Assembly (NCBI GenBank): GCA_027563935.2
Contig: JANVAS020000222.1
Span: forward strand, 4,154,001-4,218,000
DNA length: 64,000 bases
Origin: Costus lasius
Taxonomy: Eukaryota; Streptophyta; Magnoliopsida; Zingiberales; Costaceae
Direction: 5' to 3'
Shown here: piece by piece, positions 43,270 to 55,747 of the stretch
Layout: each line of letters starts with the position of its first letter
Position numbering within the stretch: position 1 is the first letter of the stretch
Translations under genes and position numbers: made by a program
Notes under the pieces: generated by a model
What the model saw: the letters and a program-made list of their open reading frames with translations, nothing else
Databases searched by the model: none
Told to the model about the DNA's origin: nothing

Positions 43270-46200
43270 ATGAACTTCAATGTGCGATCCCTACTGGAAA
43301 GGGAGAAGTTTGCTGGGCCAAACTTCTCAGACTGGTACGGACACCTTAAGATTGTTCTTAAGGCAGAGAGGAAACTGTATGTCCTCGAGACGGCAATACC
43401 GCCTCAACCCGCTCCGAACGCCGCAAGGGCGGTTCGGGAAGCCTATGAAAAGCATGTCAATGATAGCATTGATGTCGCTTGCCTGATGCTAGCGTCTATG
43501 ATGCCACCGCTGCAGCGTCAGCATGAGGATATGTCTGCTATAGAAATTATAGCAAACCTCAAGATGCTGTATGCTGCACAGGCGAGGACTGAGCGCTATA
43601 ACTTGACCAAGTTGTTCTTTCAGAGCAAACTGGCTGAAGGGAGTCCAGTGGGAGCTCACGTGCTCAAGATGATTGGGCACAAGGAGGCTCTGGAGAAACT
43701 GGGGCATACCATCAATCAGGAGCTTGCTGTAGACATTATTCTGCAGTCTCTCCCGCCTTCTTTCGATGCGTTCATTATTAACTTTAATATGAACAAAATC
43801 GATTGTACTCCGGCAGAGTTGCTGAATATGCTCTTGACTACTGAGGAAACTCTGAAGGGAAAGCCTTCAACCTCTGTCTTAATGGTTCCTTTCAGGAACA
43901 AGAAGAAGGGGAAGAAGGGCAAAGCCCCAGTCAAGAACTACAACAAGGCGCTGAAACAAAAGGTTAAGCGGTCGAAGGAGTACAGATGTTTCCACTGTGG
44001 CCAGCTGGGTCACTGGAAAAAGGACTGTAAAGCGCTTCAAGGAGACAAGAAGGGAAGCATCGCTTCTGGCTCAGGTATTTATGTGACTGAGGTCATGTTT
44101 TCTTCTTCTATTTCATGGGTGTTAGACACTGCATGTGGAGTTCACATTTGTTCAAATGTACAGGAACTCAAGAGAAGAAGATAGGTGGGACAGCATGAGG
44201 TGGACCTAGGAGTTGGAAACGGGGCACGGGTTGCTGCTGTTGCTGTAGGGGATTATTACATCTCATTACCATCTGGCATTGTATTAGAATTAAACAATTG
44301 TTACTTTGTACCCAGTATTACCAAAAATATTATCTCTATTCCTGCTCTTGTCAGGAAAGGGTTTTCCTTTGAATGCAATATTTCAAAGTGTGTTTTATCT
44401 TTAGATAATATTGTTTATGCTACTGGATCAATTAGCAATGGGTTATTCATGTTGGACATGGAATGTTCTATACAAAACATTGATAATAAGAAAGCCAAGT
44501 ATGCTGATGACAGCACCTTGCTATGGCATAGTCGTTTAGGCCATATTAACAAGAAGCGCATTAAGCGGTTGCATGATCATGGACTGCTGGGATCATTCTC
44601 CTATGAGGAGATTGATACATGCAAAGCTTGTTTAATGGGCAAAATGACGAAGTCTCCTTTTCTTAACAAAGGTCAAAGGGGTTCAGGTTTACTTGACCTT
44701 ATACACAGTGATGTGTGTGGGCCATTTAGTAAACATGCCAGGGGTGGCTATCAATACTTCATTACCTTTACTGATGATTTCAGTAGATATGGTTATGTTT
44801 GTCTTATGAGACATAAGAGTGAATCTTTTGACAAGTTCAAAGAGTTCAAGAATGAAGTACAAAATCAGCTAGGCCGAAATATCAAGGCACTTCGTTCTGA
44901 TCGAGGTGGAGAATACTTGAGTCATGCGTTTACTAACTATCTAAAAGAGTGTGGGATTATCTCACAGCTCACTCCGCCAGGAACACCGCAATGGAATGGT
45001 GTATCCGAAAGGAGGAACAGAACCTTACTGGATATGGTTCGTTCTATGATGAGTCAGGCTACTCTACCTTACTCCTTTTGGGGATTTGCACTGGAGACAG
45101 CTGCAAAGGTACTAAACCGAGTGCCATCCAAGGCAGTTTCAAAGACCCCATATGAATTATGGTATGGGAAACAGCCTAGCTTGACATTTATTAAGATCTG
45201 GGGTTGCGAGGCTTATGTAAAAAAGCTCGCCTCTGGGAAACTAGAGAGCAGATCTGAGAAATGTATCTTTGTCGGTTACCCTAAGGAAACTAAGGGTTAT
45301 TATTTCTACGATCCCAAAGAGAACAAAGTATTTGTTGCTCGGACAGCCATTTTTCTTGAGAAGGAGTTTCTTCTGCAAGAGGCCAGTGGGAGAGAAATAA
45401 AGCTGGATGAGAATCCAGAGGAAGGACAAAGTAGTCAAGCACAGTTGGATGAGCCTGAGCCGGTAGAACAGGTTACTGAACAATCTGAGGCTCAGATATC
45501 ACGGGAACCGCGAAGATCGGGAAGGATCCGTCGACAGCCTGAGCGCTATGACGGAGTCTACATCATTGATAATGATGAACCCCTTACTTATGCGGATGCG
45601 GTCAGTGGACCGGACTCAGCTAGATGGCTTGAAGCTATGCGAGCCGAGATGGACTCCATGTCAGATAACCAAGTTTGGGATTTGGTTGATCCGCCTCCGG
45701 GAGTTATCCCTATAGGCTGTAAATGGATCTTCAAGAAGAAGATTGACATGGATGGTAACGTGGTTACCTATAAAGGCAGGCTAGTTGCGAAAGGTTTCAA
45801 ACAAATCTACGGAATAGATTATGATGAAACTTTCTCTCCTGTAGCCATGTTTAAGTCTATTCGGATTTTTCTCGCGATAGCTGCATATTATGATTATGAG
45901 ATTTGGCAAATGGATGTGAAGACTACTTTCCTTAATGGAAATTTGCAGGAGGATGTGTATATGACACAACCTGAAGGTTTCACAAATCCATCAGATCGTC
46001 ATAAAATATGCAAGTTAAAGAAGTCCATTTATGGACTTAAACAAGCATCAAGAAGCTGGAATATTCGTTTTGATGAATCAATCAGTGAATTTGGTTTCAT
46101 CAAGAATGAAGATGACCCGTGTGTATATAAGAGGTTTAGTGGGAGCGTAATTACTTTCCTAGTCCTCTACGTCGATGATATCTTAATCATTGGAAACGAT

Positions 46201-47150
46201 ATTCCTGAACTGCATGCTGTTAAAGCATGGTTAAGAAAATGTTTCCAGATGAAAGATCTAGGAGAAGCAGCCTATGTGTTAGGTGTGAAGATCTACAGAG
46301 ATAGATCTAAGAGGCTTCTCGGGCTGTGCCAGAGTACTTACATCGATAAAGTCCTGGAGAGATTTCATTTAGAGAATTCTAAAAGAGGATATCTTCCAGT
46401 CAGACATGGTCTGAATCTTTCAAAGAGTCAGTGTCCTCAAACACAGACTGAGAAAGATGAAATGGACAATACGCCTTATGCTTCGGCTATTGGGTCCATT
46501 ATGTATGCGATGTTGTGTACTCGCCCAGACGTCGCTTACGGGTTAAGCGTGACCAGTCGATTCCAAAGTAATCCAGGTCAGGCACACTGGATTGCAGTCA
46601 AGAACATCTTGAAATATCTGCGGAGGACCAAAGATATGTTCTTGATATATGGAGGTCAGGAAGAACTCAGTATTGAAGGATATACTGACGCTTCGTTCCA
46701 ATCTAACCAGGATGATTTCCGATTGAATCAGGCTATGTTTTTAGCTTGAATGGAGGAGTAGTGGTGTGGAAAAGTTTCAAACAGTCTATCGTTGCTGATT
46801 CCACAACAGAAGCCGAGTATGTTGCAGCCTCAGAAGCATCTAAGGAGGCAGTATGGATTCGTAAGTTCGTTCAGGAACTTGGTGTTGTTCCTTCGAGTGC
46901 AGATCCTTTGGTTATCTTCTGTGATAACACTGGAGCAATAGCACAAGCAAAGGAACCACGGTCGCACCAGAAGTCCAAGCACATACAGAGACGGTTTCAC
47001 TTGATCCGGGAGATCATTGATCGTGGCGAGATCAAAGTCTGCAAGGTTCATACAGATGACAATCTGGCTGACCCGCTTACAAAGCCTCTGGCACAGCAGA
47101 AGCATGAGAAGCACTGTAATAATATGGGTTTGAGATTTCTCAACCATTAG
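43270..47150 (+). pseudogene. Copia gag-pol of element F, one stop and one frameshift
   Basis: The same polyprotein layout as C starts at ATG 43270 (MNFNVRS, where other copies have MSFNVRS). Gag, the knuckle and the protease start are open up to the TAG at 44182-44184, which replaces a CAG codon. The frame then stays open through integrase and reverse transcriptase (YVDD intact) until a one-base deletion near 46722-46728 in the RNase H region. The rest continues in another frame to 47150. Readthrough of a stop at this position is not shared by the sister copies, so it is treated as a mutation. Integrase D-D-E residues are visible and unchanged. Confidence 0.94.
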
Positions 47151-47159
47151 ATTAAGTGC

Positions 47160-47169
47160 AAGTGGGAGA
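47160..47169 (+). other. Polypurine tract of element F
   Basis: AAGTGGGAGA lies one base before the 3' LTR at 47171. Confidence 0.85.
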
Positions 47170-47170
47170 T

Positions 47171-48851
47171 TGTTGGGGTATGCCCTTAAGGCTAATGTTT
47201 GAGGCCTTGGGATACTATCAGTATCATGTATAAACCCTTATGTTTATAAAGGCAATGGTTGTTATTCAGTTTGTTACATTGTCTGCTGCAATACATGTGC
47301 TTCTGAATAATGTCTCAAAGCTGTTCAGCTAGGCTGACATGTACTTTTGTCCTTAGTCGATATATCTTGGTGAACATGAGACAGCCTTGATATGATTGAG
47401 ACTAATATGTGTTCTAATCTTATAGGATGCTTCGAGCATGGAATAAGATGTAGACTCATGGGTACATTGGATGTACTGGACAAACCCTACTAGGATATTC
47501 AATTGCTTGTCACAATGTGAATAATCCTTGTGTGCAACAAGTGGCATACTTCCTCTGACTTGAGATCACTTGTGTTTCTAAATGATGATTGTCATTGTTT
47601 TGAGGTAGTTCAATATCATTTGAAACATAATGGTTATAGACTATCTTGGATGGTGAACTTGAGTCATGTTAGGGCGCTAGTGATAGATATAGGATTGCCG
47701 TCTCCTTGTTTGGAGTGTGATGTTCTAAAGGGGCCCCCCTGGATGAGATGATTGAGAAAGTGTATGGCCATACCCAGGTGACTATGTTCATCTGATCTAA
47801 TCATGCTCATCATATTGGAGCTACAGGCTTGACACGCTTGTCCAATAAGAACATCCAGTGGCAAAGGAATCATGTATGCCTGGTGAAGTGGATTCACACT
47901 TGTGCTGTGGTTTGGGTGTAGTCTTGGAAGACTCTTTCTTTTATATCGGGAGACAGTGATGTGTTGCTAGATACCCCTCACTGATCGTGATGACGTAAGT
48001 TATCGTTACCGACATTTAAAGGAAACCCTTAGGGTCGCACAATTTGATGATATGGCTTACTTAAGTCAGATCGTGTGGACTGAATTGTTTAGGTTTAGTT
48101 TAAAGGGATTTAATCTCTGATTGTGAGTGAGATCTGGTCTGATCATGTTTGATTGATTAGGGCTTGAGATCGGTAAGCTTCGATTGAGAGAATGGATGCT
48201 AGATCGGTGAGATCAGGAGCATCAAGAGATCAACGGTCAGATCAAGAACCTTAGGGTTTAATGTGATCTGGACTAATAGCTTGGGTTAATTGGTCTTTGA
48301 ACCAAACAAAATTGAACCAGCTCATCATGTGAGCGCACGGTTCAAGTTAAGAGAAATATGCGATTGGGAAAAACCCTTGATCGCATGTTGAGGAGTGGCT
48401 TTCTATTTTTAGAAAGCATGATCACATACGTGACCACGCCTCACCTCTTCACTCCTATTGTTATCGCCCCTCTCTTCTTGTGTAATTTTTGGGCATTCTC
48501 GTGGAAGAGGCTTTGACGACAAGGAAGAATCGCCAAGCAGTGGATCTCATCTTCTTCATCCCTTCTCACACGACAAGGTCACTTGGAGAACCTTGCTAGC
48601 ACAAGGAGCGTCCAAGGAGCAAGCCATCGATCATCTTGTGTGTGGCGCTTTGGAGGAGAACCCCATCGTTCTCTCTTCTTCCTAGACACCATCCAAGCGA
48701 TGGCCATGGTATGAGTCGCTACCATTCTATGCAATTGATTTTAAAGTTGATCATATATCATGCATTCGATCCCTAGAAACCCCTTCCGCTGCATGAAAAC
48801 CTCCATATGCGCCTATTAGGGTTTCGCTCCCCGATTCTTAGGGGACTTTCA
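47171..48851 (+). repeat. 3' LTR of element F
   Basis: It is 1681 bp and colinear with the 5' LTR. It ends GGACTTTCA, followed by AACCT. Confidence 0.95.
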
Positions 48852-49111
48852 AACCTTGCTAGCACAAGGATCAACAAGGAGTAGGCGACATCTTCTTGTG
48901 TGCGCATCTTTTGGAGGAGATCTCATTTGCTCTCTTCTTCCAAGGCGCCATCCAAAGCAATGGCGATGGTATGACTCCTTACTTATCTTTGCAATCGATT
49001 ATAGTTGATCATATCTCATGCATAGATCCTCTTGAAACCCTTGTTTCCGCTGCAAAAGTTTTATATGCGCCTATCTAGGGTTTCGCCCTTCCCCCTTCTT
49101 CGGGACTTGCA
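48852..49111 (+). repeat. 5' LTR of D, piece 3
   Basis: It starts with the right target copy AACCT, continues TGCTAGCACAAGG as in intact LTRs, holds the donor-like GGCGATG|GTATG near 48969 and ends GGGACTTGCA. Confidence 0.92.
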
Positions 49112-49113
49112 AT

Positions 49114-49125
49114 TGGTATCAGAGC
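49114..49125 (+). other. Primer binding site of D
   Basis: TGGTATCAGAGC is a full match to the initiator-Met site and shows that 29209-49111 is D's 5' LTR, not its 3' LTR. Confidence 0.88.
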
Positions 49126-49816
49126 GACAAGTTATTCCATGTTAATATGATTGCTATGTTTGCTTTTTGATCCATGTTTGCGCAAAAGACTAGATCTAAA
49201 GGTTATATGCGAAAATATTACATGTTGTATCTTTTTGTTGGCGCATATTAGTTTTTCTTAAAACTACATCACCTGCGCGACTCACCTTAGATCTAAGTGG
49301 CGCCTACTTGAAACACTTAGACAGGTTATTAGGGTTGAAGTCACAGTCGAGTCTAGATCCAACCAGTCTGATCAGACTATCTGACAACCTAGATGGGTTG
49401 ACCAGATGGCACCTGTGCGTAAGCACGAGGTGGCTATAGGTCGACTGCATACAGGCGTGTAGCGATGTCTGGTTGAGACAACCAGTGAATGTGCAAGAGT
49501 TGGGCCCGGGGTCACACCCGCTTGCCTGAACTCATGAGGGTCGTTCAGCCCAATTGCATACATTGTTGACCACTGGGTCGACTCAAGTCAGTTAGGACTT
49601 GGTGCATGCAAGGGCAGTGGGTCTGACTAGATCTGATGAGTGGATCCCTATTAATGGACCGTTGTAAGGTAGTAGGGCACATAAGGAAAATAAAATTAAT
49701 GCCAATGGGTTTTTGAAAATTTTATTTTCTTATTATTGGATCACATGTTGATTGTATACCATGTTTGGTGTCTATTTAATCTTATGTGGGCTGCCCAATT
49801 TAATGTGTGCTGTGCT
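49126..49816 (+). other. Leader of D, cut by element G
   Basis: It is colinear with the leaders of B, C and F up to TGTGCTGTGCT and then stops where those continue GGGGCCTG. No coding region. GTGCT (49812-49816) is the expected left target copy of G. Confidence 0.85.
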
Positions 49817-51534
49817 TGTAGGAGTCCCCTTCAAGGGGGAGCGCAAGCTGATGAAACCCCTTTCAAGAGGGGGGCGCAAAACCCTAATACATGCACATAG
49901 AACACTTTTGCATGGGCGGAAATTAGGGCATCAAGAATCGGTTGCATGATATAAATATGATCAACTATGAAAAACCGATTGCAAATCAAGATGAATCATA
50001 CCATCGCCATTCGTTGGATGATGGGTTGGAATCAAAGACCGAAAGGGATCTTCTCCCTAGTCGACGCACACACGATGAGGAATGGCTTCTCCTTGTCGTC
50101 TTTGTGCTAGCAAAGCTTCAAGGGTCCTTTGCGCGTGGAGGAGATGAGATCCTTTTGCTTGGCGAAGATGAACTTCCTCTTTTCTCGTCGAGCGCCTTTG
50201 TCACACGAGCACAAGAGAGAAATATCGTCCAAGGCAATGAAAGGCGAGAGCGAACGTTATCCTCAACGTGGAGGCGTTGCTATCCCGAAATAGCAACCCA
50301 TTTCTCTCAACGGTTATGCGTTCACATGAAGTGAACCGTAACACCTTCACCCATTCGAATCATTGAACCAAGCGCTCACAAGATGAGCCGGTTCATATGA
50401 CTTTGGTTCAAGACCAAATCAGCCCAAGCAATGGTCGATCTTATTGAACCTCAAGGCTCAAGATCACCGTTGATCTCAAGATGCTCCTGATCTCACCGAT
50501 CTAGCATCAAATCTCTCGATCGAAGCTTACCGATCTCAAGCCCTAATCAATCAAACATGATCAGACCAGATCTCACTTACAATCAGAGTTTAAAACTCCT
50601 TTAAACTGAACCTAAACAATTCAGTCCACACGATCTGACTTAAGTAAGCCATATCATCAAATTGTGCGACCCTAAGGGTTTCCTTTAAATGTCGGTAACG
50701 ATAACTTTCGTTATCACGATCAGTGAGGGGTATCTAGCAACACATCACTGTCTCCCGATAGAAAGGAAAGAGTCTTCCAAGACTTCACCCAAACCACAGC
50801 ACAAGTGTGACTCTAACTCACAAGGCATGCATCTTTCCTTTGCCACTGGATGTTCTTATTGGACAAGCGTGTCAAGCTTGTAGCTCCAATATGATGAGCA
50901 TGATTAGATCAGATGAACACAGTCACCTGGGTATGGCCATACTCTTTTCTCAATCATCTCATCCAGGGGGCCCCTTTAGAACATCACACTCCTTGAACAA
51001 GGAGACGGCAATCCTATGTCTATCACTAGTGCCCTAACCTGATTCAAGCTCACCATCCAAGATAATCTATAATCATTATGTTTCAAATGATATTGAACTA
51101 TCTCAAAACAATGACAATCATCATTTAGAAACACAAGTGATCTCAAGTCAGAGGAAATGTGCCACTTGTTGCAATCAAGGAATATTCACATTGTGACAAG
51201 CAATTGAATATCCTAGTAGGGTCTGTCCAGTACATCCAATGTACCCATGAGTCTACATCTTATTCCATGCTCGAAGCATCCTATAAGATTAGAACACATA
51301 TTAGTCTTAACCATATCAAGGTTGTCTCATGTTCACCAAGATATATCGACTAAGGACATAACAGCATGTCAGCCCAGCTGAACAGCTTTGAGACATTATT
51401 CAGAAGAACATATATTGCTGCAGACAATGTAACAACCTGAATAATAACCATGCCTTTATAAACATAAAAGTTTATTACATGATACTGATACAATCCCAAG
51501 GCCTCAAACATTAGGCTAAGGGCATACCCCAACA
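49817..51534 (-). repeat. 3' LTR of element G
   Basis: On the plus strand it runs TGTAGGAGTCCCC to GGGCATACCCCAACA, that is TG...CA when reversed. The hairpin at 50700-50715 has a GAAA loop when read on the element strand, in place of GUAA. Confidence 0.92.
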
Positions 51535-51554
51535 ATCTCCCACTTGCACTTAAT

Positions 51555-53991
51555 CTAATGGTTGAGAAATCTCAAACCCATATTATTACAGTGCTTCTCA
51601 TGCTTCTGCTGCGCCAGAGGCTTGGTAAGCGGGTCTGCCAGATTGTCATCTGTATGAACCTTGCAAATTTTGATCTCGCCACGATCTATGATCTCCCTGA
51701 TCAAATGAAACCGTCTCTGTATGTGCTTGGACTTCTGGTGCGACCGTGGTTCCTTTGCTTGTGCGATTGCTCCAGTGTTATCACAGAAGATAACCAAAGG
51801 ATCTGCACTCGAAGGAACAACACCAAGTTCTCTCACGAACTTACGAATCCACACTGCCTCCTTAGATGCTTCCGAGGCTGCAACATACTCGGCTTCTGTT
51901 GTGGAATCAGCAACAGTTGACTGTTTGAAACTCTTCCACACCACTGCTCCACCATTCAAGCTAAAAACATAGCCTGATTGCGATCGGAAATCATCCTGGT
52001 CCGACTGGAACGAAGCGTCAGTATATCCCTCTATACTGAGTTCTTCCTGACCACCATATATCAAGAACATATCTTTGGTCCTCCGCAGATATTTTAAGAT
52101 GTTCTTGACTGCAATCCAGTGCGCCAAACCTGGATTACTTTGGAATCGACTGGTCACGCTTAACCCGTAAGCGACGTCTGGGCGAGTACACAACATCGCA
52201 TACATAATGGATCCAATAGCCGAAGCATAAGGCGTATTGTCCATTTCATCTTTCTCAATCTGTGTTTGTGGACACTGACTTTTTAAAAGATTCAGACCAT
52301 GTCTGACTGGAAGATATCCTCGTTTAGAATTCTCTAAATGAAATCTCTCCAGGACCTTATCGATGTAAGTACTCTGGCACAGCCCGAGAAGCCTCTTAGA
52401 TCTATCCCTGTAGATCTTCACACCTAACACATAGGCTGCTTCTCCTAGATCTTTCATCTGGAAACATTTCCTCAGCCATGCCTTCACAGCATGCATTTCA
52501 GGAATGTCATTTCCAATGATCAAGATATCATCGACGTAGAGGACTAGAAAAGTAATCACGCTCCCACTAAACCTCTTATATACACACGGGTCATCCTCGT
52601 TCTTGATGAAACCAAATTCAGTAACTGATTCATCAAAACGAATATTCCAGCTTCTTGATGCTTGCTTAAGTCCATAAATGGACTTCTTTAACTTGCATAT
52701 CTTATGACGATCTGCTGGATTAGTGAAACCTTCTGGTTGTGTCATGTACACATCCTCATCCAGATTTCCATTCAGGAAAGCTGTTTTCACATCCATCTGC
52801 CAGATCTCATAATCATAGTATGCAGCTATCGCGAAAAGAATCCGAATAGACTTAAACATGGCTACAGGTGAGAAAGTTTCATCATAATCTATCCCGTAGA
52901 TTTGTTTGAAACCTTTCGCAACTAGCCTGCCTTTATAGGTAACTACGTTACCATCCATGTCAATCTTCTTCTTGAAGATCCATTTACAGCCTATAGGGAT
53001 AACTCCCGGAGGCGGATCAACCAAATCCCAAACTTGGTTATCTGACATGGAGTCCATCTCGGCGCGCATAGCTTCAAGCCATCTCGCTGACTCCGGTCCA
53101 CTGACCGCATCCGCATAAGTGAGGGGTTCATCATTGTCAATGATATAGACTCCGTCATAACGCTCAGGTTGTCGACGGATCCTTCCCGATCTTCGCGGTT
53201 CCCGTGATATCTGAGCCTCAGGTTGTTCAATAACCTGTTCTAGCGGCTCAGGCTCTTCCAGCTGTGCTTGACTACTTTGTCCTTCCTCTGGATTCTCATC
53301 CAGCTTTATTTCTCTCCCACTGGCCTCTTGCAGAAGAAACTCCTTCTCAAGAAATATGGCCGTCCGAGCAACAAAAAACCTTGTTCTCTTTGGGATCGTA
53401 GAAATAATAACCCTTAGTTTCCTTAGGGTAACCGACAAAGATACATTTGTCAGATCTGCTCTCTAGTTTCCCAGAGGCGAGCTTTTTGACATAAGCCTCG
53501 CAGCCCCAGATCCTGATAAATGTCAAGCTTGGCTGTTTCCCATACCATAACTCATATGGCGTCTTTGAAACTGCCTTGGATGGCACTCGGTTTAGTACCT
53601 TTGCAGCTGTTTCCAGTGCAAAACCCCAAAAGGAGTATGGAAGAGTAGCCTGACTCATCATAGAACGAACCATATCAAGTAGCGTTCTATTTCTCCTTTC
53701 GGACACACCATTCCATTGCGGTGTTCCTGGTGGAGTGAGCTGTGAGATAATCCCACACTCCTTCAGATAGTCAGTAAACGTATGACTTAGGTATTCACCA
53801 CCTCGATCTGAGCGAAGTGCCTTGATATTTCGGCCTAGCTGATTCTGTACTTCATTTTTGAACTCTTTGAACTTGTCAAAAGATTCACTCTTATGTCTCA
53901 TCAGATAGACATACCCATACCTACTGAAATCATCAGTAAAGGTAATGAAGTACTGATAGCCACCTCTGGCATGTTTACCAAATGGCCCACA
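51555..53991 (-). pseudogene. Copia pol of element G, 3' part with one frameshift
   Basis: Read on the minus strand this is integrase, reverse transcriptase (YVDD present) and RNase H, ending at the stop complement at 51555-51557. Two overlapping frames (down to 53347 from the integrase side and from 53438 onward) show a one-base insertion near 53372-53380, where a T run is longer than in the sister copies. The left part of integrase is cut at 53991 by element E, just after the HSDVCG motif region. The frame was otherwise open. Confidence 0.93.
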
Positions 53992-55727
53992 TGTTGGTCC
54001 CTTTCATGAGGGAGCGAATCCCTAATAGGTCCCCTTCAAGGGGGAGCGCAAAGAGGGTGAAACCCTAAAGGGGCGCATATCACCCTTTCATAGCGGAAGC
54101 AAGGGTTTCCATGGATCGTTTGAAGAATCATATGATCAACATGTTAACGATATGCAAGTATGAATGGAAGATCATACCATAGCCATTGTGTGAGACGTAT
54201 CTTGGAGTCAAGAGAACAAAAGAGGTCTCCTCCTTGTCGTCGCACACAAGATGATCAACGGCCACTTCTTTGAGATCCTTGTGCTAGCAAGGTTCTTCAA
54301 AGCACTTGTCGTATGGAAGGGATGATGAACCTCCTTTTTGGCCGAGAGCTCTTCCTGCCCAACCTCTCCTTCTCGTCGTCTACCACACCTCAACGAAAGT
54401 CCAAGGCGTTGAAGAGAAGAGAGCAAACGCATATACGTTTAGGCGTTGAAGTGAAACCGGCCTTGATGACTTTCCATAAATGGAAGCTCATCAAGCCATG
54501 CGCTCAAGCCAACCCAAACGCATTTTAGCATTGAACCATGCGTTCACAATTGTGAACCGGTTCAAGCTAAAAACATTCCAATCGACTTTGGTTCATGAAC
54601 CAAACCGAAATAGCTCAAGCCATGTGGTCTAGACCATATCAAACCCTAGGGTTTCAGATCTGACCGTTCATCTCACGATGCTCTTGATCTCACCGATCTA
54701 GCATCCATACTCTCGATCGTAGCTTACCGATCTAAGGTCTTCACCAATCAAACATGATCAGACCAGATCTCACATACGATCAGAGTTCAAAACCCCTTAA
54801 ACTGAACTCAAAGAATTCAGTTCACACGATCTGACTTAAGTAAGCCATATCATCAAATTGTGCGACCCTAAGGGTTTCCTTTAAATGTCGGTAACGATAA
54901 CTTACGTTATCACGATCAGTGAGGGGTATCTAGCAACACATCACTGTCTCCCGATATAAAGGAAAGAGTCTTCCAAGACTACTCCCAAACCATAGCACAA
55001 GTGTGAATCATTTCACAAGGCATGCATGTTTCCTTTGCCACTGGATGTTCTTATTGGACTAGCATGTCAAGCCTGTAACTCCAATACGATGAGCATGATT
55101 AGATCAGATGAACATAGTCATCTGGGTATGGCCATACACTATCTCAATCATCTCATATAGGGGGCCCTTCAGAACATCACACTCCTTGAACAAGGAGACG
55201 GCAATCCTTTATCTATCACTAGTGCCCTAACCTGACTCATGCTCACCATCCAAGATAGTCTATAATCATTATATTTCAAATGATATTGAACTACCTCAAA
55301 ACAATGACAATCATCATTTAGACACACAAGTGATCTCAAGTCAAAGGAAATGTGCCACTTGCTGCTTACAAGGATTATTCACATTGTGACAAGCAATGTA
55401 ATATCCCAGTAGGGTCTGTCCAGTACATCCAATGTACCCATGAGTCTACATCTTATTCCATGCTCGAAGCATCCTATAAGATTAGCACTCATATTAGTCT
55501 CAATCATATCAAGGCTGTCTCATGTTCACCAAGATATCTCGACTAAGGACATAGAGCATGTCAGCCAAGCTGAACAGCTTTGAGACATTATTCAGTAGTA
55601 CACTTATTACAGCAGACAAGGTAACAACCTGAATAATAACCATGCCTATATAAACACAAAAGTTTATTACATGATACTTATACAATCCCAAGGCCTCAAA
55701 CATTAGCCTTAAGGGCATACCCTAACA
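53992..55727 (-). repeat. 3' LTR of element E
   Basis: On the plus strand it starts TGTTGGTCCC and ends ATACCCTAACA. It is nearly identical to both LTRs of C. Confidence 0.95.
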
Positions 55728-55747
55728 ATCTCCCACTTGCACTTAAT

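Larger units (their letters stand above)
39759..48851 (+). mobile_element. Copia element F, full length
   Basis: This is a 9093-bp element with two LTRs of exactly 1681 bp (39759-41439 and 47171-48851) and the target duplication AACCT (39754-39758 and 48852-48856). About nine LTR differences are seen by eye (roughly 0.5%), so F is older than C but younger than B. The polyprotein has one stop and one frameshift. The leader carries an extra segment with a tRNA T-arm-like sequence. Confidence 0.95.
29209..49816 (+). mobile_element. Copia element D, 5' LTR and leader only, three insertions
   Basis: The LTR of D can be read through three pieces: 29209-29732, 38841-39758 and 48857-49111, together about 1.7 kb. 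They are separated by C (target copies ATAGG) and F (target copies AACCT). A primer site follows (49114-49125), then leader to 49816, where element G begins. D's coding region and 3' LTR would lie right of the window. D is the host of the whole right-hand nest and sits in the gypsy LTR that ends at 29208. Confidence 0.92.

Noticed and set aside
44182..44184. Programmed stop readthrough between Gag and Pol in F
   Set aside because: The sister copies have CAG at this codon and a continuous frame, so the TAG is best read as a mutation.
49942..50334. A 130-codon frame in the LTR of G, on the strand opposite the element
   Set aside because: It lies wholly inside an LTR. The matching region of other LTRs has no comparable frame and no motif is visible.
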